DNA from: Lentzea sp. NEAU-D7
GTDB taxonomy: Bacteria; Actinomycetota; Actinomycetes; Mycobacteriales; Pseudonocardiaceae
Direction of reading: 5' to 3'
DNA: 64,000 nt
Assembly: GCF_026242055.1 (NCBI RefSeq)
Contig: NZ_JAPJDL010000016.1
Location: 81,282-145,281 of the forward strand
Shown here: positions 38,919 through 46,793 of the stretch, in pieces
Layout: each line of letters begins with the position of its first letter
How positions within the stretch are numbered: position 1 is the stretch's first letter
The notes under the pieces: model-generated
Databases searched by the model: none
What the model saw: the letters and a program-made list of their open reading frames with translations, nothing else
Told to the model about the DNA's origin: nothing
Position numbers and translations under genes: made by a program

Positions 38919-40738
38919 CGCTGAGCTCGGTTGATCGCCGACACGATCGCGCGGAACGACGCCGCGACCGTGGAGGAGTCGATGCCCACGCCCCACAGCA
39001 CGCGGTCGCCCACCGCGCACTCGAGGTAGGCGGCCGCGCGGGCGTCGTCACCGGCGGACAGCGCGTGCTCGGCGTAGTCCAGCACCCGCACGTCGTAGCC
39101 CACGGACGCGAGCGCGTCGACGAACGCGGCGATCGGGCCGTTGCCCGAGCCCGTGATCTCCTGCTCGTCGCCGTCGATCAGCAGGGTCGCGGTGATCTCC
39201 TCGCGGCCGCTGCCGTCCGACGACGCCTTGTGCTTCAGCAGGTACAGCGGCACCCGGCCGTGCAGGTACTCCTCCGCGAAGGCGTCCCACATCTCCTTCG
39301 GGTTGATCTCGCCGCCCTGCGTGTCGGTGACCTCCTGGATCACCTTCGAGAACTCGATCTGCAGGCGCCGCGGCAGGTCCAGGTGGTGCTCCTGCTTCAT
39401 CAGGTACGCCACGCCGCCCTTGCCGGACTGCGAGTTGACCCGGATGACGGCCTCGTAGTTGCGGCCGACGTCCTTCGGGTCGATCGGCAGGTACGGGACC
39501 TCCCACAGGAAGTCGTCGACGTGCTGGCCGGCCTCCTTGGCGTCGGCCTCCAGGGCCTCGAAGCCCTTCTTGATCGCGTCCTGGTGCGAGCCCGAGAACG
39601 CGGTGAAGACCAGGTCACCGCCGTACGGGTGGCGCTCGGGCACCGGCAGCTGGTTGCAGTACTCGACGGTGCGGCGGACCTCGTCGATGTCGCTGAAGTC
39701 GATCTGCGGGTCGATGCCCTGGCTGAACATGTTCATCGCCAGCGTGACCAGGCAGACGTTGCCGGTGCGCTCGCCGTTGCCGAACAGGCAGCCCTCGATG
39801 CGGTCCGCACCGGCCAGGTAGCCCAGCTCGGCGGCGGCGACACCGGTGCCGCGGTCGTTGTGCGGGTGCAGGCTCAGGATGATCGCCTCGCGGTTGGCGA
39901 GGTTGCGCGACATCCACTCGATCGAGTCGGCGTAGACGTTCGGGGTGGCCATCTCGACGGTCGCCGGCAGGTTGATGATCAGCGGCTTCTCGGGCGTCGG
40001 CTGGATGACGTCCTGGACGGCGTTGCAGACCTCCAGCGCGTACGACAGCTCGGTGCCCGTGTAGGACTCGGGGCTGTACTCGTAGCGGAAGTCGGTCTCC
40101 GGGTAGTCCTGCTCCTGCTGCTTGGCGAACTTCGCGGCCTCGACGGCGATCTTCTTGATGCCGTCCCTGTCGCTGCGGAACACCACGCGGCGCTGCAGGA
40201 TCGAGGTCGAGTTGTAGAAGTGGACGATCGCCTTGTTCGCGCCCCGCAGCGACTCGAACGTGCGGGCGATCAGCTCCTCGCGGCACTGCGTCAGCACCTG
40301 GATCGTGACGTCGTCCGGGACGGCGCCGTCCTCGATGATCTCGCGGACGAAGTCGAAGTCGGTCTGGCTCGCCGCCGGGAAGCCGACCTCGATCTCCTTG
40401 AAGCCCATGCGGACCAGCAGGTCGAACATCTTGCGCTTGCGCGCCGGCGACATCGGGTCGATCAGGGCCTGGTTGCCGTCCCGCAGGTCGACCGCGCACC
40501 ACAGCGGGGCCTTCGTGATCTTCTTCGCCGGCCAGGTGCGGTCCGGTACGTCGACGACCTCGACCAGCTCGTGGAACGGGCGGTAGCGGTGGAACGGCAT
40601 GCTGCTGCCCAGCTGGCGGTTCCAGGACTGCTGGGTGTCCGGGGCCGGGCGGGAGGGCTTGCGGATGCGGCTGGTGCCCGAGCTGTAGGCGTCCGCCGAG
40701 TCGATGCTCGTGGTGGTGAAAGCCTCGTTCGAGGTCAT
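38915..40738 (-). CDS. leuA: 2-isopropylmalate synthase
   Basis: This 607-aa enzyme condenses acetyl-CoA with 2-oxoisovalerate, the first committed step of leucine synthesis. It is the long actinobacterial type with an N-terminal extension (MPFHRYRPFHELVEVVDVPD). The catalytic HMGL-like TIM barrel has VDLRDGNQALIDPMSP, FKEIEVGFPAASQTDFDF, LHPHNDRGTGVAAAELG and GNGERTGNVCLV. The C-terminal LeuA regulatory domain, where leucine binds, includes LIDGDEQEITGSGNGPIAAF. The gene is preceded by a probable leader peptide with three Leu codons and attenuator-like hairpins. The ATG at 40738 has AGGAG about 10 nt upstream. Confidence 0.95.
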   Translation of the reverse strand: MTSNEAFTTTSIDSADAYSSGTSRIRKPSRPAPDTQQSWNRQLGSSMPFHRYRPFHELVEVVDVPDRTWPAKKITKAPLWCAVDLRDGNQALIDPMSPARKRKMFDLLVRMGFKEIEVGFPAASQTDFDFVREIIEDGAVPDDVTIQVLTQCREELIARTFESLRGANKAIVHFYNSTSILQRRVVFRSDRDGIKKIAVEAAKFAKQQEQDYPETDFRYEYSPESYTGTELSYALEVCNAVQDVIQPTPEKPLIINLPATVEMATPNVYADSIEWMSRNLANREAIILSLHPHNDRGTGVAAAELGYLAGADRIEGCLFGNGERTGNVCLVTLAMNMFSQGIDPQIDFSDIDEVRRTVEYCNQLPVPERHPYGGDLVFTAFSGSHQDAIKKGFEALEADAKEAGQHVDDFLWEVPYLPIDPKDVGRNYEAVIRVNSQSGKGGVAYLMKQEHHLDLPRRLQIEFSKVIQEVTDTQGGEINPKEMWDAFAEEYLHGRVPLYLLKHKASSDGSGREEITATLLIDGDEQEITGSGNGPIAAFVDALASVGYDVRVLDYAEHALSAGDDARAAAYLECAVGDRVLWGVGIDSSTVAASFRAIVSAINRAQR

Positions 40739-40828
40739 GGGATTTGTGCTCCTGCGGGTCGTCTTCTGGGAACGACCGGCGGCAACGCTGAGTCCCGCGA
40801 CGGGGGGCCGGTCTGATCAGACCCCGTC
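40739..40828 (-). promoter_or_regulatory. leuA leader hairpins (probable attenuator)
   Basis: GACGGGG (40799-40805) and CCCCGTC (40822-40828) pair around the palindrome GGTCTGATCAGACC (40810-40823), overlapping the leader-peptide stop codon. A second hairpin, GGTCGT/ACGACC (40757-40762 and 40772-40777), lies just before the leuA ribosome site. The layout fits ribosome-mediated control, but I cannot compute the alternative folds. Confidence 0.55.
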
Positions 40829-40858
40829 ACGGCAGCGAAGCAGGAGGGAACGCCACAC
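40817..40858 (-). CDS. leuA leader peptide (leaderless, three consecutive Leu codons)
   Basis: A 13-codon ORF reads MWRSLLLRCRDGV (GTG start, codons CTC CTG CTT for the three leucines). A TACTCT -10 hexamer (40871-40866) lies 7 nt before the GTG, so transcription should begin at or beside the start codon. Stop codon and attenuator-like palindromes overlap. Upstream, an in-frame GTG at 40876 would give a longer peptide. Attenuation of leuA by Leu-rich peptides has been predicted in actinobacteria; the position 79 bp before leuA fits. Confidence 0.7.
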   Translation of the reverse strand: MWRSLLLRCRDGV

Positions 40859-40998
40859 GTCGGACAGAGTAGCCACAGTTCTGGGGTTGATGGAACTTGG
40901 CGACCGGATCGTGGGACATGGGCGGCTTTTCGGGGGACGTGCGGGTCGCGGCTTTGTGGGTGGTCGCCTTGCGGGCGGCGAGCTTGGGTTGCGTGCTT

Positions 40999-41295
40999 CC
41001 CCTGGGGGCGCTGCCCCCAGACCCCCGGCAATCTGATCAGGGGGCCCGCGCCGTGCGTGGGTTGATGGCACGCCTGTTGCGTCGGGCGGCTGCCGGTTGC
41101 TTTGCGGGGTGCGTTGGCGGTGGGGTCCCATCACGAGCCGCACCAGGAGCGGGCCACACCTGAGGAGGGGTGTCAAGCGGACGAAAAGCATGTCCGCTTG
41201 ACACCCCTCCTCAGGTGCAGCGAGAGCTATGGCGCGACTCGTGATGGGACCCCACCGCCCGTGCCTTGTGGAAGGACGGCTCGCCTTCGGCATCG
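40999..41295. repeat. Dispersed repeat element, copy B, with intact nested palindrome
   Basis: About 300 bp between the leu leader and a small membrane gene. Outer 22-bp arms at 41116-41137 and 41238-41259 (start GGCGGTGGGGTCCCATCACG) and inner 26-bp arms at 41157-41182 and 41192-41217 (start CACCTGAGGAGGGGTGTCAA) are all perfect and enclose a 9-nt loop. The element could fold into a 144-nt cruciform. Its two flanks recur, inverted, at 22799-23043. It shows no transposase and no clear terminal target duplication. The 40877-40998 gap holds only the leu promoter. Confidence 0.8.
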
Positions 41296-41391
41296 CTTGG
41301 AAGGGCGGGGAGGCTCGCCTTCGGCTTCGCGGGCGGGGGCGCGGGCGGGTGCCAGGCGTGATCGCGCGTGCGGCCAGGCGCGATATAGGTC

Positions 41392-41403
41392 AACTTGCAA
41401 GTT
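41392..41403. promoter_or_regulatory. Perfect 12-bp palindrome upstream of the small membrane genes
   Basis: AACTTGCAAGTT lies 33 bp before the ATG at 41436 and could be an operator. No protein family is assigned to it. Confidence 0.35.
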
Positions 41404-41435
41404 TTGGCGAGGTCAGACCTGGGAATCGTTCATGT

Positions 41436-41732
41436 ATGTCCAGATTACGTACCTCCAGCGGCCGCGGCACGGCTTCACGCGTGATCAGCGGCATCGGTGC
41501 GCTCTTCGCCTTCATCGAAGTGCTGTACATCCTGATGATCGTGTTGGGCGCGAACCAGGGGAACGCGTTCTTCAAGTTCATCCAGTCCCTTGCCGAGCCT
41601 CTCGCTCTGTTCTTCCCGGGGCTCTTCGCGACCGGCAACTACAACCTCGACGTCTTCCTCAACTACGGTCTCGCCGCCGTGTTCTGGCTGGTCGTGACCG
41701 GTTTGCTTGCGCGTGCGGTGTCGCGCTACTGA
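41436..41732 (+). CDS. Small membrane protein (paralog 1 of a tandem pair)
   Basis: This 98-aa protein has two hydrophobic helices: ISGIGALFAFIEVLYILMIV and VFLNYGLAAVFWLVVTGLLA. A shared middle block is ANQGNAFFKFIQSLAEPLAL, then FFPGLFATGNYN. The same pattern recurs in the next gene. Both ends probably face the same side. Not recognised as a named family. The start at 41436 is chosen because the upstream sequence belongs to the repeat element; the ribosome site is weak. Confidence 0.65.
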   Translation: MSRLRTSSGRGTASRVISGIGALFAFIEVLYILMIVLGANQGNAFFKFIQSLAEPLALFFPGLFATGNYNLDVFLNYGLAAVFWLVVTGLLARAVSRY

Positions 41733-41750
41733 GTAGTAGATTCCGGCGGT

Positions 41751-42038
41751 ATGCGGACGCGTGTGGTCGGTATCGCCGCCGGAGTCATCAGTTGGGTCGG
41801 CCTCGCGCTGGCGGTCGTGCTCGTCGTTCACGTCGTGCTCACCGTCGGCGGGGCCAACCCCGGAAACCCCATCACCAGCACGGTCAAGTCTCTGGCCGAG
41901 CCGGTGGCTTTGGCGTTCAAGGACCTGTTCGCGCCAGAGGACGCCAAGTTGCGCGTGATCGTCAACTTCGGGCTGGCCGCCTTGTTCTGGCTCGGCGTTC
42001 GAGCGATCGTCCTTAAGCTCGTTAGGCGGCTGAACTAG
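41751..42038 (+). CDS. Small membrane protein (paralog 2 of a tandem pair)
   Basis: This 95-aa protein has helix 1 GVISWVGLALAVVLVVHVVL, middle block ANPGNPITSTVKSLAEPVAL then AFKDLFAPEDAKL, and helix 2 VIVNFGLAALFWLGVRAIVL. The middle block and NYGLAA/NFGLAA are shared with the gene upstream, so the pair is a tandem duplication. The ATG at 41751 is 8 nt after TAGATT, suggesting a near-leaderless message. Function unknown. Confidence 0.7.
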   Translation: MRTRVVGIAAGVISWVGLALAVVLVVHVVLTVGGANPGNPITSTVKSLAEPVALAFKDLFAPEDAKLRVIVNFGLAALFWLGVRAIVLKLVRRLN

Positions 42039-42048
42039 GTTCCTGGTC

Positions 42049-42549
42049 ATGGCGCGCGACGACTTCTGCAGCAGCTGTGGCACTCAGTACTCCGACACGT
42101 CCGCGTACCCGCGCAGGTGCGTCGGTTGCGGGCACATGGTGTGGGCGAACCCCTCGCCGGTGGTGGTGTTGCTCGTGCCTGTGAAGGACGGGCCCCGCAC
42201 CGGGTTGCTGACCGTGCGCCGGGCCATTCCGCCCGTGGGTGAGCTTGCTTTCGTCAGCGGGTTCATGGACCGCGGTGAGTCCTGGCAGCAGAGTGCCGTG
42301 CGGGAGCTCGAAGAAGAGGCGAACGTGCGCATCGCGCCTGAGGACCTGCGGCCCTTGCACTTCGTGTCCACGCCGGACGGCGGGACGGTGCTGATGTTCG
42401 CCACCGCGCCCGCGATCAACGCCGAGGACATGCCGCCGTTCGTGCCGAACGACGAGGCGTCCGAGCGCAAGGTCATCTTCGACTGCGTGCCGTTGGCGTT
42501 CCCGCTGCACAACGACGTCGCGACGAAGTACTTCTCAACTGAACTGTGA
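42049..42549 (+). CDS. NUDIX hydrolase with N-terminal zinc ribbon
   Basis: This 166-aa protein has a four-Cys zinc ribbon (FCSSCGTQYSDTSAYPRRCV, then GCGHM) followed by a NUDIX domain. The NUDIX box GFMDRGESWQQSAVRELEEE fits the Gx5Ex7REUxEE pattern. Zinc-ribbon NUDIX enzymes of this shape resemble NADH pyrophosphatase (NudC-like) but lack its N-terminal domain, so the substrate is open: NAD(H)-type dinucleotides or other nucleoside diphosphate compounds. The ATG at 42049 is 7 nt after TAGGTT, whose TAG is also the stop of the previous gene. It overlaps the converging nitroreductase by 15 bp. Confidence 0.88.
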   Translation: MARDDFCSSCGTQYSDTSAYPRRCVGCGHMVWANPSPVVVLLVPVKDGPRTGLLTVRRAIPPVGELAFVSGFMDRGESWQQSAVRELEEEANVRIAPEDLRPLHFVSTPDGGTVLMFATAPAINAEDMPPFVPNDEASERKVIFDCVPLAFPLHNDVATKYFSTEL

Positions 42550-43095
42550 CTGGCCCCAGGTGCCGGTGAAGACGGTCTCGGAGAGCGGCAGGCGCTTGCG
42601 TTCGCGCTGCTCACGGGCCTGGAGGTCCTCGGGGAGGTCCGACACGTCGCCCTGCCTGCCCAGCGCCATGGCCACCAGCGGGCGGACGTCGGCGGGCATC
42701 GCGAACGTCCGGTGGGCCGCTTCCCCGTCGAAGCCGCCCATCATGTGTGTGATCAGGCCCAGGTCCACGGCCTGCAGGGCCATGTTCTCCATCGCGAGGC
42801 CCAGGCCGAACTCCACGTTCGGGATGTCACCGCGGTCGTCTTTGGTGAGCACGCAGCCGATCAGCAGGACCGAGGCGCGGAACGCCCAGGTCCTGTTGCC
42901 GCGCGTCAGGGTTTCGAAGATCGCGTCGAACGTCCCGGTACCCCGGTGACCCGCGATGAAGCGGGCCGGTTGGCTGTTGCCGTGGGACGGGGCCCAGCGG
43001 CCCGCCTCCAGGACGGTGCGGAGTTCTTCGTCGGACACGGTCGCGTCGGCGGAGAAGGCGCGAGGGCTCCAGCGCTTCGAGATCAGCTCGTTCAT
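42535..43095 (-). CDS. Nitroreductase family protein
   Basis: This 186-aa flavoprotein fold protein begins MNELISKRWSPRAFSADATV and contains LEAGRWAPSHGNSQPARFIA, the FMN-binding segment near the N-terminus. NVEFGLGLAMENMALQAVDL and GLITHMMGGFDGEA follow. It likely reduces quinones or nitro compounds with NAD(P)H in the cytosol. Its ATG overlaps the stop of the upstream mannosyltransferase gene by one base (TGATG), so they are co-translated. The functional link between the two is unclear. Confidence 0.87.
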   Translation of the reverse strand: MNELISKRWSPRAFSADATVSDEELRTVLEAGRWAPSHGNSQPARFIAGHRGTGTFDAIFETLTRGNRTWAFRASVLLIGCVLTKDDRGDIPNVEFGLGLAMENMALQAVDLGLITHMMGGFDGEAAHRTFAMPADVRPLVAMALGRQGDVSDLPEDLQAREQRERKRLPLSETVFTGTWGQSQFS

Positions 43096-44360
43096 CAGAT
43101 CGCATACTGCCAAACGGCCAGCGAGTAGGCACCGAACCAGGCGCTGAACAGCGTCACCATGCCCAGGATCGTGAGGACGGTGGCCGGACGGCGGCGCGCG
43201 AGGACCAGGGCCAGGGGGAGCAGCAGCGTGAACGCCGGGAGCAGCAGGCGGGCCTTCGAGTTCATCAGGCCGTTCGAGCCCAGGTCCATGACCAGGACGC
43301 CGAGGCCGTAGACGACGAGCGGCCACTCCAGGCGGCGCTGGAAGGCGTAGAAGACCAGGACGATCGCCAGCGCCAGGAGCCAGACGGTGCCGGTCTCCAG
43401 CACCGAGCGCGGGTTGGCCAGGTGGCCCAGGGCGAACTCCCAGGTGGCCTCGCCGCCGTCGAACTTCGAGCCCCAGCCCCGTTGCTGCACGCCGAACCAG
43501 CCCATGAGGTCGCCGGTGCGGACGGCCACCCAGCCCAGGTAGCCGAGCAGGCCGAGCGGGGCGACGGCGCCGCCCACCCAGGCACGCCAGTCCGTCCTGT
43601 CGGCCAGCACGGCGACCAGCGCGGCCAGGCCGACCGCCACGATCAGGGCCGCCGCGGTCGGGCGGACCAGGCCCGCCGCCGCGCAGCAGACGCCGGCGAG
43701 GATCCAGCGCTTCTTCACCACGCCGACCAGCGCCCAGACGGCGAACGCGCAGAACGTCGCCTCGGAGTAGGTCATCGAGAGCACGACGGCCATCGGGGAC
43801 GCGGCGAACAGCGTCACGAAGATCAGGCCCGCGCGGTCCGAGCCGTCGCGGACGGCCCGGCCGAGGACGAACAGGCCGTACGCGCAGAAGATGCCGCTGA
43901 TCAGGCTGACCGCGAAGGCCGCGCCGACGACGTCCACGCCCGGCAGCCCGTCCACCCACCTGATCAGCGCCGGGTAGCCGGGGAAGAAGGCCAGCGGGGT
44001 CTCGGCCGTGCGGCGCCCGAACGCGTCGTACGGGGGCGACGGGACGCCGTTGTAGCCGCCCGACGCGATGCCGAGGAACCAGTCGCCGTCCCACGACCTC
44101 AGGTTGTCGACCGAGGTGTCGCCCTTGCCGGTGAGCTTGTTCTGGTACTCCACGACGAGCTGCAGGACGAGGAGACCGACCTGCCGCACGACCAGGTAGA
44201 TGAGCGCGGGAGCGGCCCAGAGAGCGGCCGGGTGTCTGAGCGCTTCGGCCATCCGCGAGCGCGCACTGCTCTCATGCACGGCTGCTGGGGCCTCCACGAC
44301 ATCGGCGCTCGACGACACCCGGACAGAGTAGTCACGCGCATCACGGCTCCAGAGTCTCAC
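43095..44360 (-). CDS. PIG-V-like mannosyltransferase (multi-pass membrane protein)
   Basis: This 421-aa integral membrane protein has about ten hydrophobic segments. The first luminal-type loop carries NLRSWDGDWFLGIASGGYNG, the W-D-x-x-W/Y catalytic pattern of GPI-mannosyltransferase-2-like (PIG-V) enzymes, then LAFFPGYPALIRWVDGL. Bacterial members probably use polyprenyl-phosphate mannose to glycosylate cell-envelope proteins or glycans; the acceptor is unknown. The N-terminal about 40 residues are polar; a GTG at 44318 is an alternative start. It is divergent from ask. Confidence 0.82.
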   Translation of the reverse strand: MRLWSRDARDYSVRVSSSADVVEAPAAVHESSARSRMAEALRHPAALWAAPALIYLVVRQVGLLVLQLVVEYQNKLTGKGDTSVDNLRSWDGDWFLGIASGGYNGVPSPPYDAFGRRTAETPLAFFPGYPALIRWVDGLPGVDVVGAAFAVSLISGIFCAYGLFVLGRAVRDGSDRAGLIFVTLFAASPMAVVLSMTYSEATFCAFAVWALVGVVKKRWILAGVCCAAAGLVRPTAAALIVAVGLAALVAVLADRTDWRAWVGGAVAPLGLLGYLGWVAVRTGDLMGWFGVQQRGWGSKFDGGEATWEFALGHLANPRSVLETGTVWLLALAIVLVFYAFQRRLEWPLVVYGLGVLVMDLGSNGLMNSKARLLLPAFTLLLPLALVLARRRPATVLTILGMVTLFSAWFGAYSLAVWQYAI

Positions 44361-44422
44361 CAGGTGGTCCGGGTAGGCTGCCTTCGACGTGGGGTTTTAG
44401 TCGCGCGAAGGAGGTCAGGTCG

Positions 44423-45688
44423 GTGGCGCTCGTCGTCCAGAAGTACGGCGGTTCATCGGTGGGAAGCGCCGAGCGGATCAAACGCGTGGCCGAGCGCATC
44501 GTCGCGACCAAAAAGGCGGGCAACGACGTCGTCGTCGTGGTGTCCGCCATGGGCGACACGACTGATGAGCTGCTCGATCTCGCGCGCCAGGTCTCGCCGG
44601 TGCCGCCCGCCCGTGAACTCGACATGCTCCTCACCTCCGGTGAGCGGATCTCCATGTCGCTGCTCGCGATGGCGATCAACTCGCTCGGTGCCGAGGCGCG
44701 CTCCTACACGGGCTCGCAGGCCGGCGTGATCACCACTTCGGTGCACGGCAAAGCGCGCATCATCGACGTGACACCGAGCCGGATCCAGGACGCGACGTCC
44801 GAGGGGGCCATCGCGATCGTCGCGGGCTTCCAGGGCGTCTCCCAGGACTCGAAGGAGATCACCACGCTCGGCCGCGGCGGCAGCGACACCACCGCGGTGG
44901 CGCTCGCGGCCGCGACGAAGGCCGACGTGTGCGAGATCTACACCGACGTGGACGGCGTCTACACCGCCGACCCGCGCATCGTGCCGAACGCGAAGAAGCT
45001 CGACACGATCACGTACGAGGAAATGCTCGAGATGGCCGCGTGTGGCGCCAAGGTGCTGATGCTCCGCTGCGTGGAGTACGCCCGCCGCTACAACGTCCCC
45101 GTGCACGTCCGCTCTTCGTTCAGCAACAAGACCGGAACCATCGTGTCCGGTTCAGTGGAGGACCTTCCCGTGGAACAGGCGATGATCACCGGCGTCGCGC
45201 ACGACCGGTCCGAGGCCAAAATCACCGTGACGGCAGTTCCCGACCACCCCGGCATCGCGGCCAAGATCTTCCGCGTCGTGGCGCAGGCGGAGCTCGACAT
45301 CGACATGGTCGTGCAGAACGTGTCGCAGGCGGCGTCCGGCCGCACGGACATCACGTTCACGCTGGCCAAGGTCGACGGCCCGCGCGCGGTGGCGGCCCTG
45401 GAGAAGTCCCGCGGCGAGATCGGGTTCGACCAGGTGCTGTACGACGAGCACGTCGGCAAGGTGTCGCTCATCGGCGCGGGCATGCGCTCGCACCCCGGTG
45501 TGACGGCGACGTTCTGCGAGGCGCTGGCCACGGCCGGCGTCAACATCGACATCATCTCCACCTCGGAGATCCGCATCTCGGTCATCTGCCGCGACACCCA
45601 GCTCGACGACGCCGTCCGTGCCCTGCACGACGCGTTCGACCTGGGCAGCGACGAAGAGGCCGTCGTTTACGCAGGGACTGGACGATGA
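44423..45688 (+). CDS. ask: Aspartate kinase, alpha subunit (full-length)
   Basis: This 421-aa enzyme phosphorylates aspartate, the entry to lysine, threonine, methionine and diaminopimelate synthesis. The kinase domain has ALVVQKYGGSSVGSAERIKR at the N-terminus, TTLGRGGSDTTAVALAAATK and EIYTDVDGVYTADPRIV. Two ACT domains follow (ITVTAVPDHPGIAAKIFRVV and VSLIGAGMRSHPGVTATFCE), where Lys/Thr feedback inhibitors bind. The GTG at 44423 has GGAGG eight nt upstream. Its TGA overlaps the ATG of asd. An internal start at 45170 probably yields the beta subunit. Confidence 0.95.
   Translation: MALVVQKYGGSSVGSAERIKRVAERIVATKKAGNDVVVVVSAMGDTTDELLDLARQVSPVPPARELDMLLTSGERISMSLLAMAINSLGAEARSYTGSQAGVITTSVHGKARIIDVTPSRIQDATSEGAIAIVAGFQGVSQDSKEITTLGRGGSDTTAVALAAATKADVCEIYTDVDGVYTADPRIVPNAKKLDTITYEEMLEMAACGAKVLMLRCVEYARRYNVPVHVRSSFSNKTGTIVSGSVEDLPVEQAMITGVAHDRSEAKITVTAVPDHPGIAAKIFRVVAQAELDIDMVVQNVSQAASGRTDITFTLAKVDGPRAVAALEKSRGEIGFDQVLYDEHVGKVSLIGAGMRSHPGVTATFCEALATAGVNIDIISTSEIRISVICRDTQLDDAVRALHDAFDLGSDEEAVVYAGTGR
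45170..45688 (+). CDS. Aspartate kinase beta subunit (internal in-frame start)
   Basis: A GTG at codon 250 of ask is preceded by GGAGG (45157-45161) with an 8-nt gap. It would give a 172-aa protein starting VEQAMITGVAHDRSEAKITV and holding both ACT domains. Overlapping alpha/beta aspartokinases with the beta start at about codon 250 are established in Corynebacterium; the matching position and ribosome site make the same arrangement likely here (alpha2-beta2 enzyme). Confidence 0.7.
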   Translation: MEQAMITGVAHDRSEAKITVTAVPDHPGIAAKIFRVVAQAELDIDMVVQNVSQAASGRTDITFTLAKVDGPRAVAALEKSRGEIGFDQVLYDEHVGKVSLIGAGMRSHPGVTATFCEALATAGVNIDIISTSEIRISVICRDTQLDDAVRALHDAFDLGSDEEAVVYAGTGR

Positions 45689-46749
45689 CCGCCCCCGTTC
45701 TCGCGCTGGTCGGCGCGACCGGTGCCGTCGGCACCGTGATGATCGACATCATCAACACCCGCTCGTCCGTGCCGTGGGGCGAGATCAGGCTGATCGCGTC
45801 GCCGCGCTCGGCGGGCAAGAAGATCAACGTGCGCGGCCAGGACGTCACGGTCGTCGCGCTCTCGCCCGAGGCGTTCGACGGCGTCGACATCGCGATGTTC
45901 GACGTGCCGGACGAGGTCAGCGCCGAGTGGGCGCCGATCGCCGTCGAGCGCGGCGCCGTCGCGATCGACAACTCCGGCGCGTTCCGGATGGACGCCGACG
46001 TGCCGCTGGTCGTGCCCGAGGTGAACGCGGACCAGATCAACGAGCGTCCGCGCGGCATCATCTCGAACCCGAACTGCACGACGCTGTCGATGATGGCGTC
46101 GCTCGGCGCACTGCACCGCGAGTTCGAGCTCAAGGAGCTCGTCGTGGCCTCCTACCAGGCCGCTTCCGGTGCCGGCCAGTCCGGCATCGACCGCCTGTAC
46201 GCCGAGATCGCGGCGCTGGCGGGCAAGGAGGCGGGCATCGCGGCGGGCGACGTGGCCGAGGCGCTGGCCGCCGCCGGTCTGTCCGCCGAGGACTCGCCGT
46301 TCCCGGCCCCGCTGGTGCTGAACGTGGTGCCGTGGGCCGGTTCGCTCAAGGACGGCGGCTGGTCGTCCGAGGAGCTGAAGGTCCGCAACGAGGCCCGCAA
46401 GATCCTCGGCATCCCGGACCTGAAGGTCTCCGCGACGTGCGTCCGCGTCCCGGTCGTGACGACCCACTCGCTGTCCGTCCACGCGACGTTCGCCCGCGAG
46501 ATCACGGTCGAGGCCGCGCACAAGATCCTCGAAGCGCAGCCGACGATCGTGCTGGTCGACGACCCGGCCGCGCAGAAGTTCCCGACGCCCGCGGACACCG
46601 TGGGCGAGGACCCGACGTACGTCGGTCGCGTGCGCCAGGCGCTGGACTTCCCGAACACGCTGGACTTCTTCGTGTGCGGTGACAACCTGCGCAAGGGTGC
46701 CGCGCTGAACACCTACGAGGTCGCGGAAGAGCTCGCGCAGCGCCTCTAG
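45685..46749 (+). CDS. asd: Aspartate-semialdehyde dehydrogenase
   Basis: This 354-aa NADPH enzyme reduces aspartyl phosphate to the semialdehyde. The nucleotide-binding motif is LALVGATGAVGTVMIDIINT. The catalytic Cys is in ISNPNCTTLSMM, followed by VVASYQAASGAGQSGIDRL, VPWAGSLKDGG and the His-containing THSLSVHATF. It starts with an ATG that overlaps the ask stop (ATGA), so the two enzymes are made together. The last codons TYEVAEELAQRL and length are typical of the actinobacterial type. Confidence 0.95.
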   Translation: MTAPVLALVGATGAVGTVMIDIINTRSSVPWGEIRLIASPRSAGKKINVRGQDVTVVALSPEAFDGVDIAMFDVPDEVSAEWAPIAVERGAVAIDNSGAFRMDADVPLVVPEVNADQINERPRGIISNPNCTTLSMMASLGALHREFELKELVVASYQAASGAGQSGIDRLYAEIAALAGKEAGIAAGDVAEALAAAGLSAEDSPFPAPLVLNVVPWAGSLKDGGWSSEELKVRNEARKILGIPDLKVSATCVRVPVVTTHSLSVHATFAREITVEAAHKILEAQPTIVLVDDPAAQKFPTPADTVGEDPTYVGRVRQALDFPNTLDFFVCGDNLRKGAALNTYEVAEELAQRL

Positions 46750-46793
46750 ATCATCACTCCTGTCGCCGTCGGGCCCGGTAGGGTCTGACGGCG

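Noticed and set aside
39065..40816. 583-codon plus-strand frame opposite leuA
   Set aside because: It is a composition effect antisense to an obvious 2-isopropylmalate synthase.
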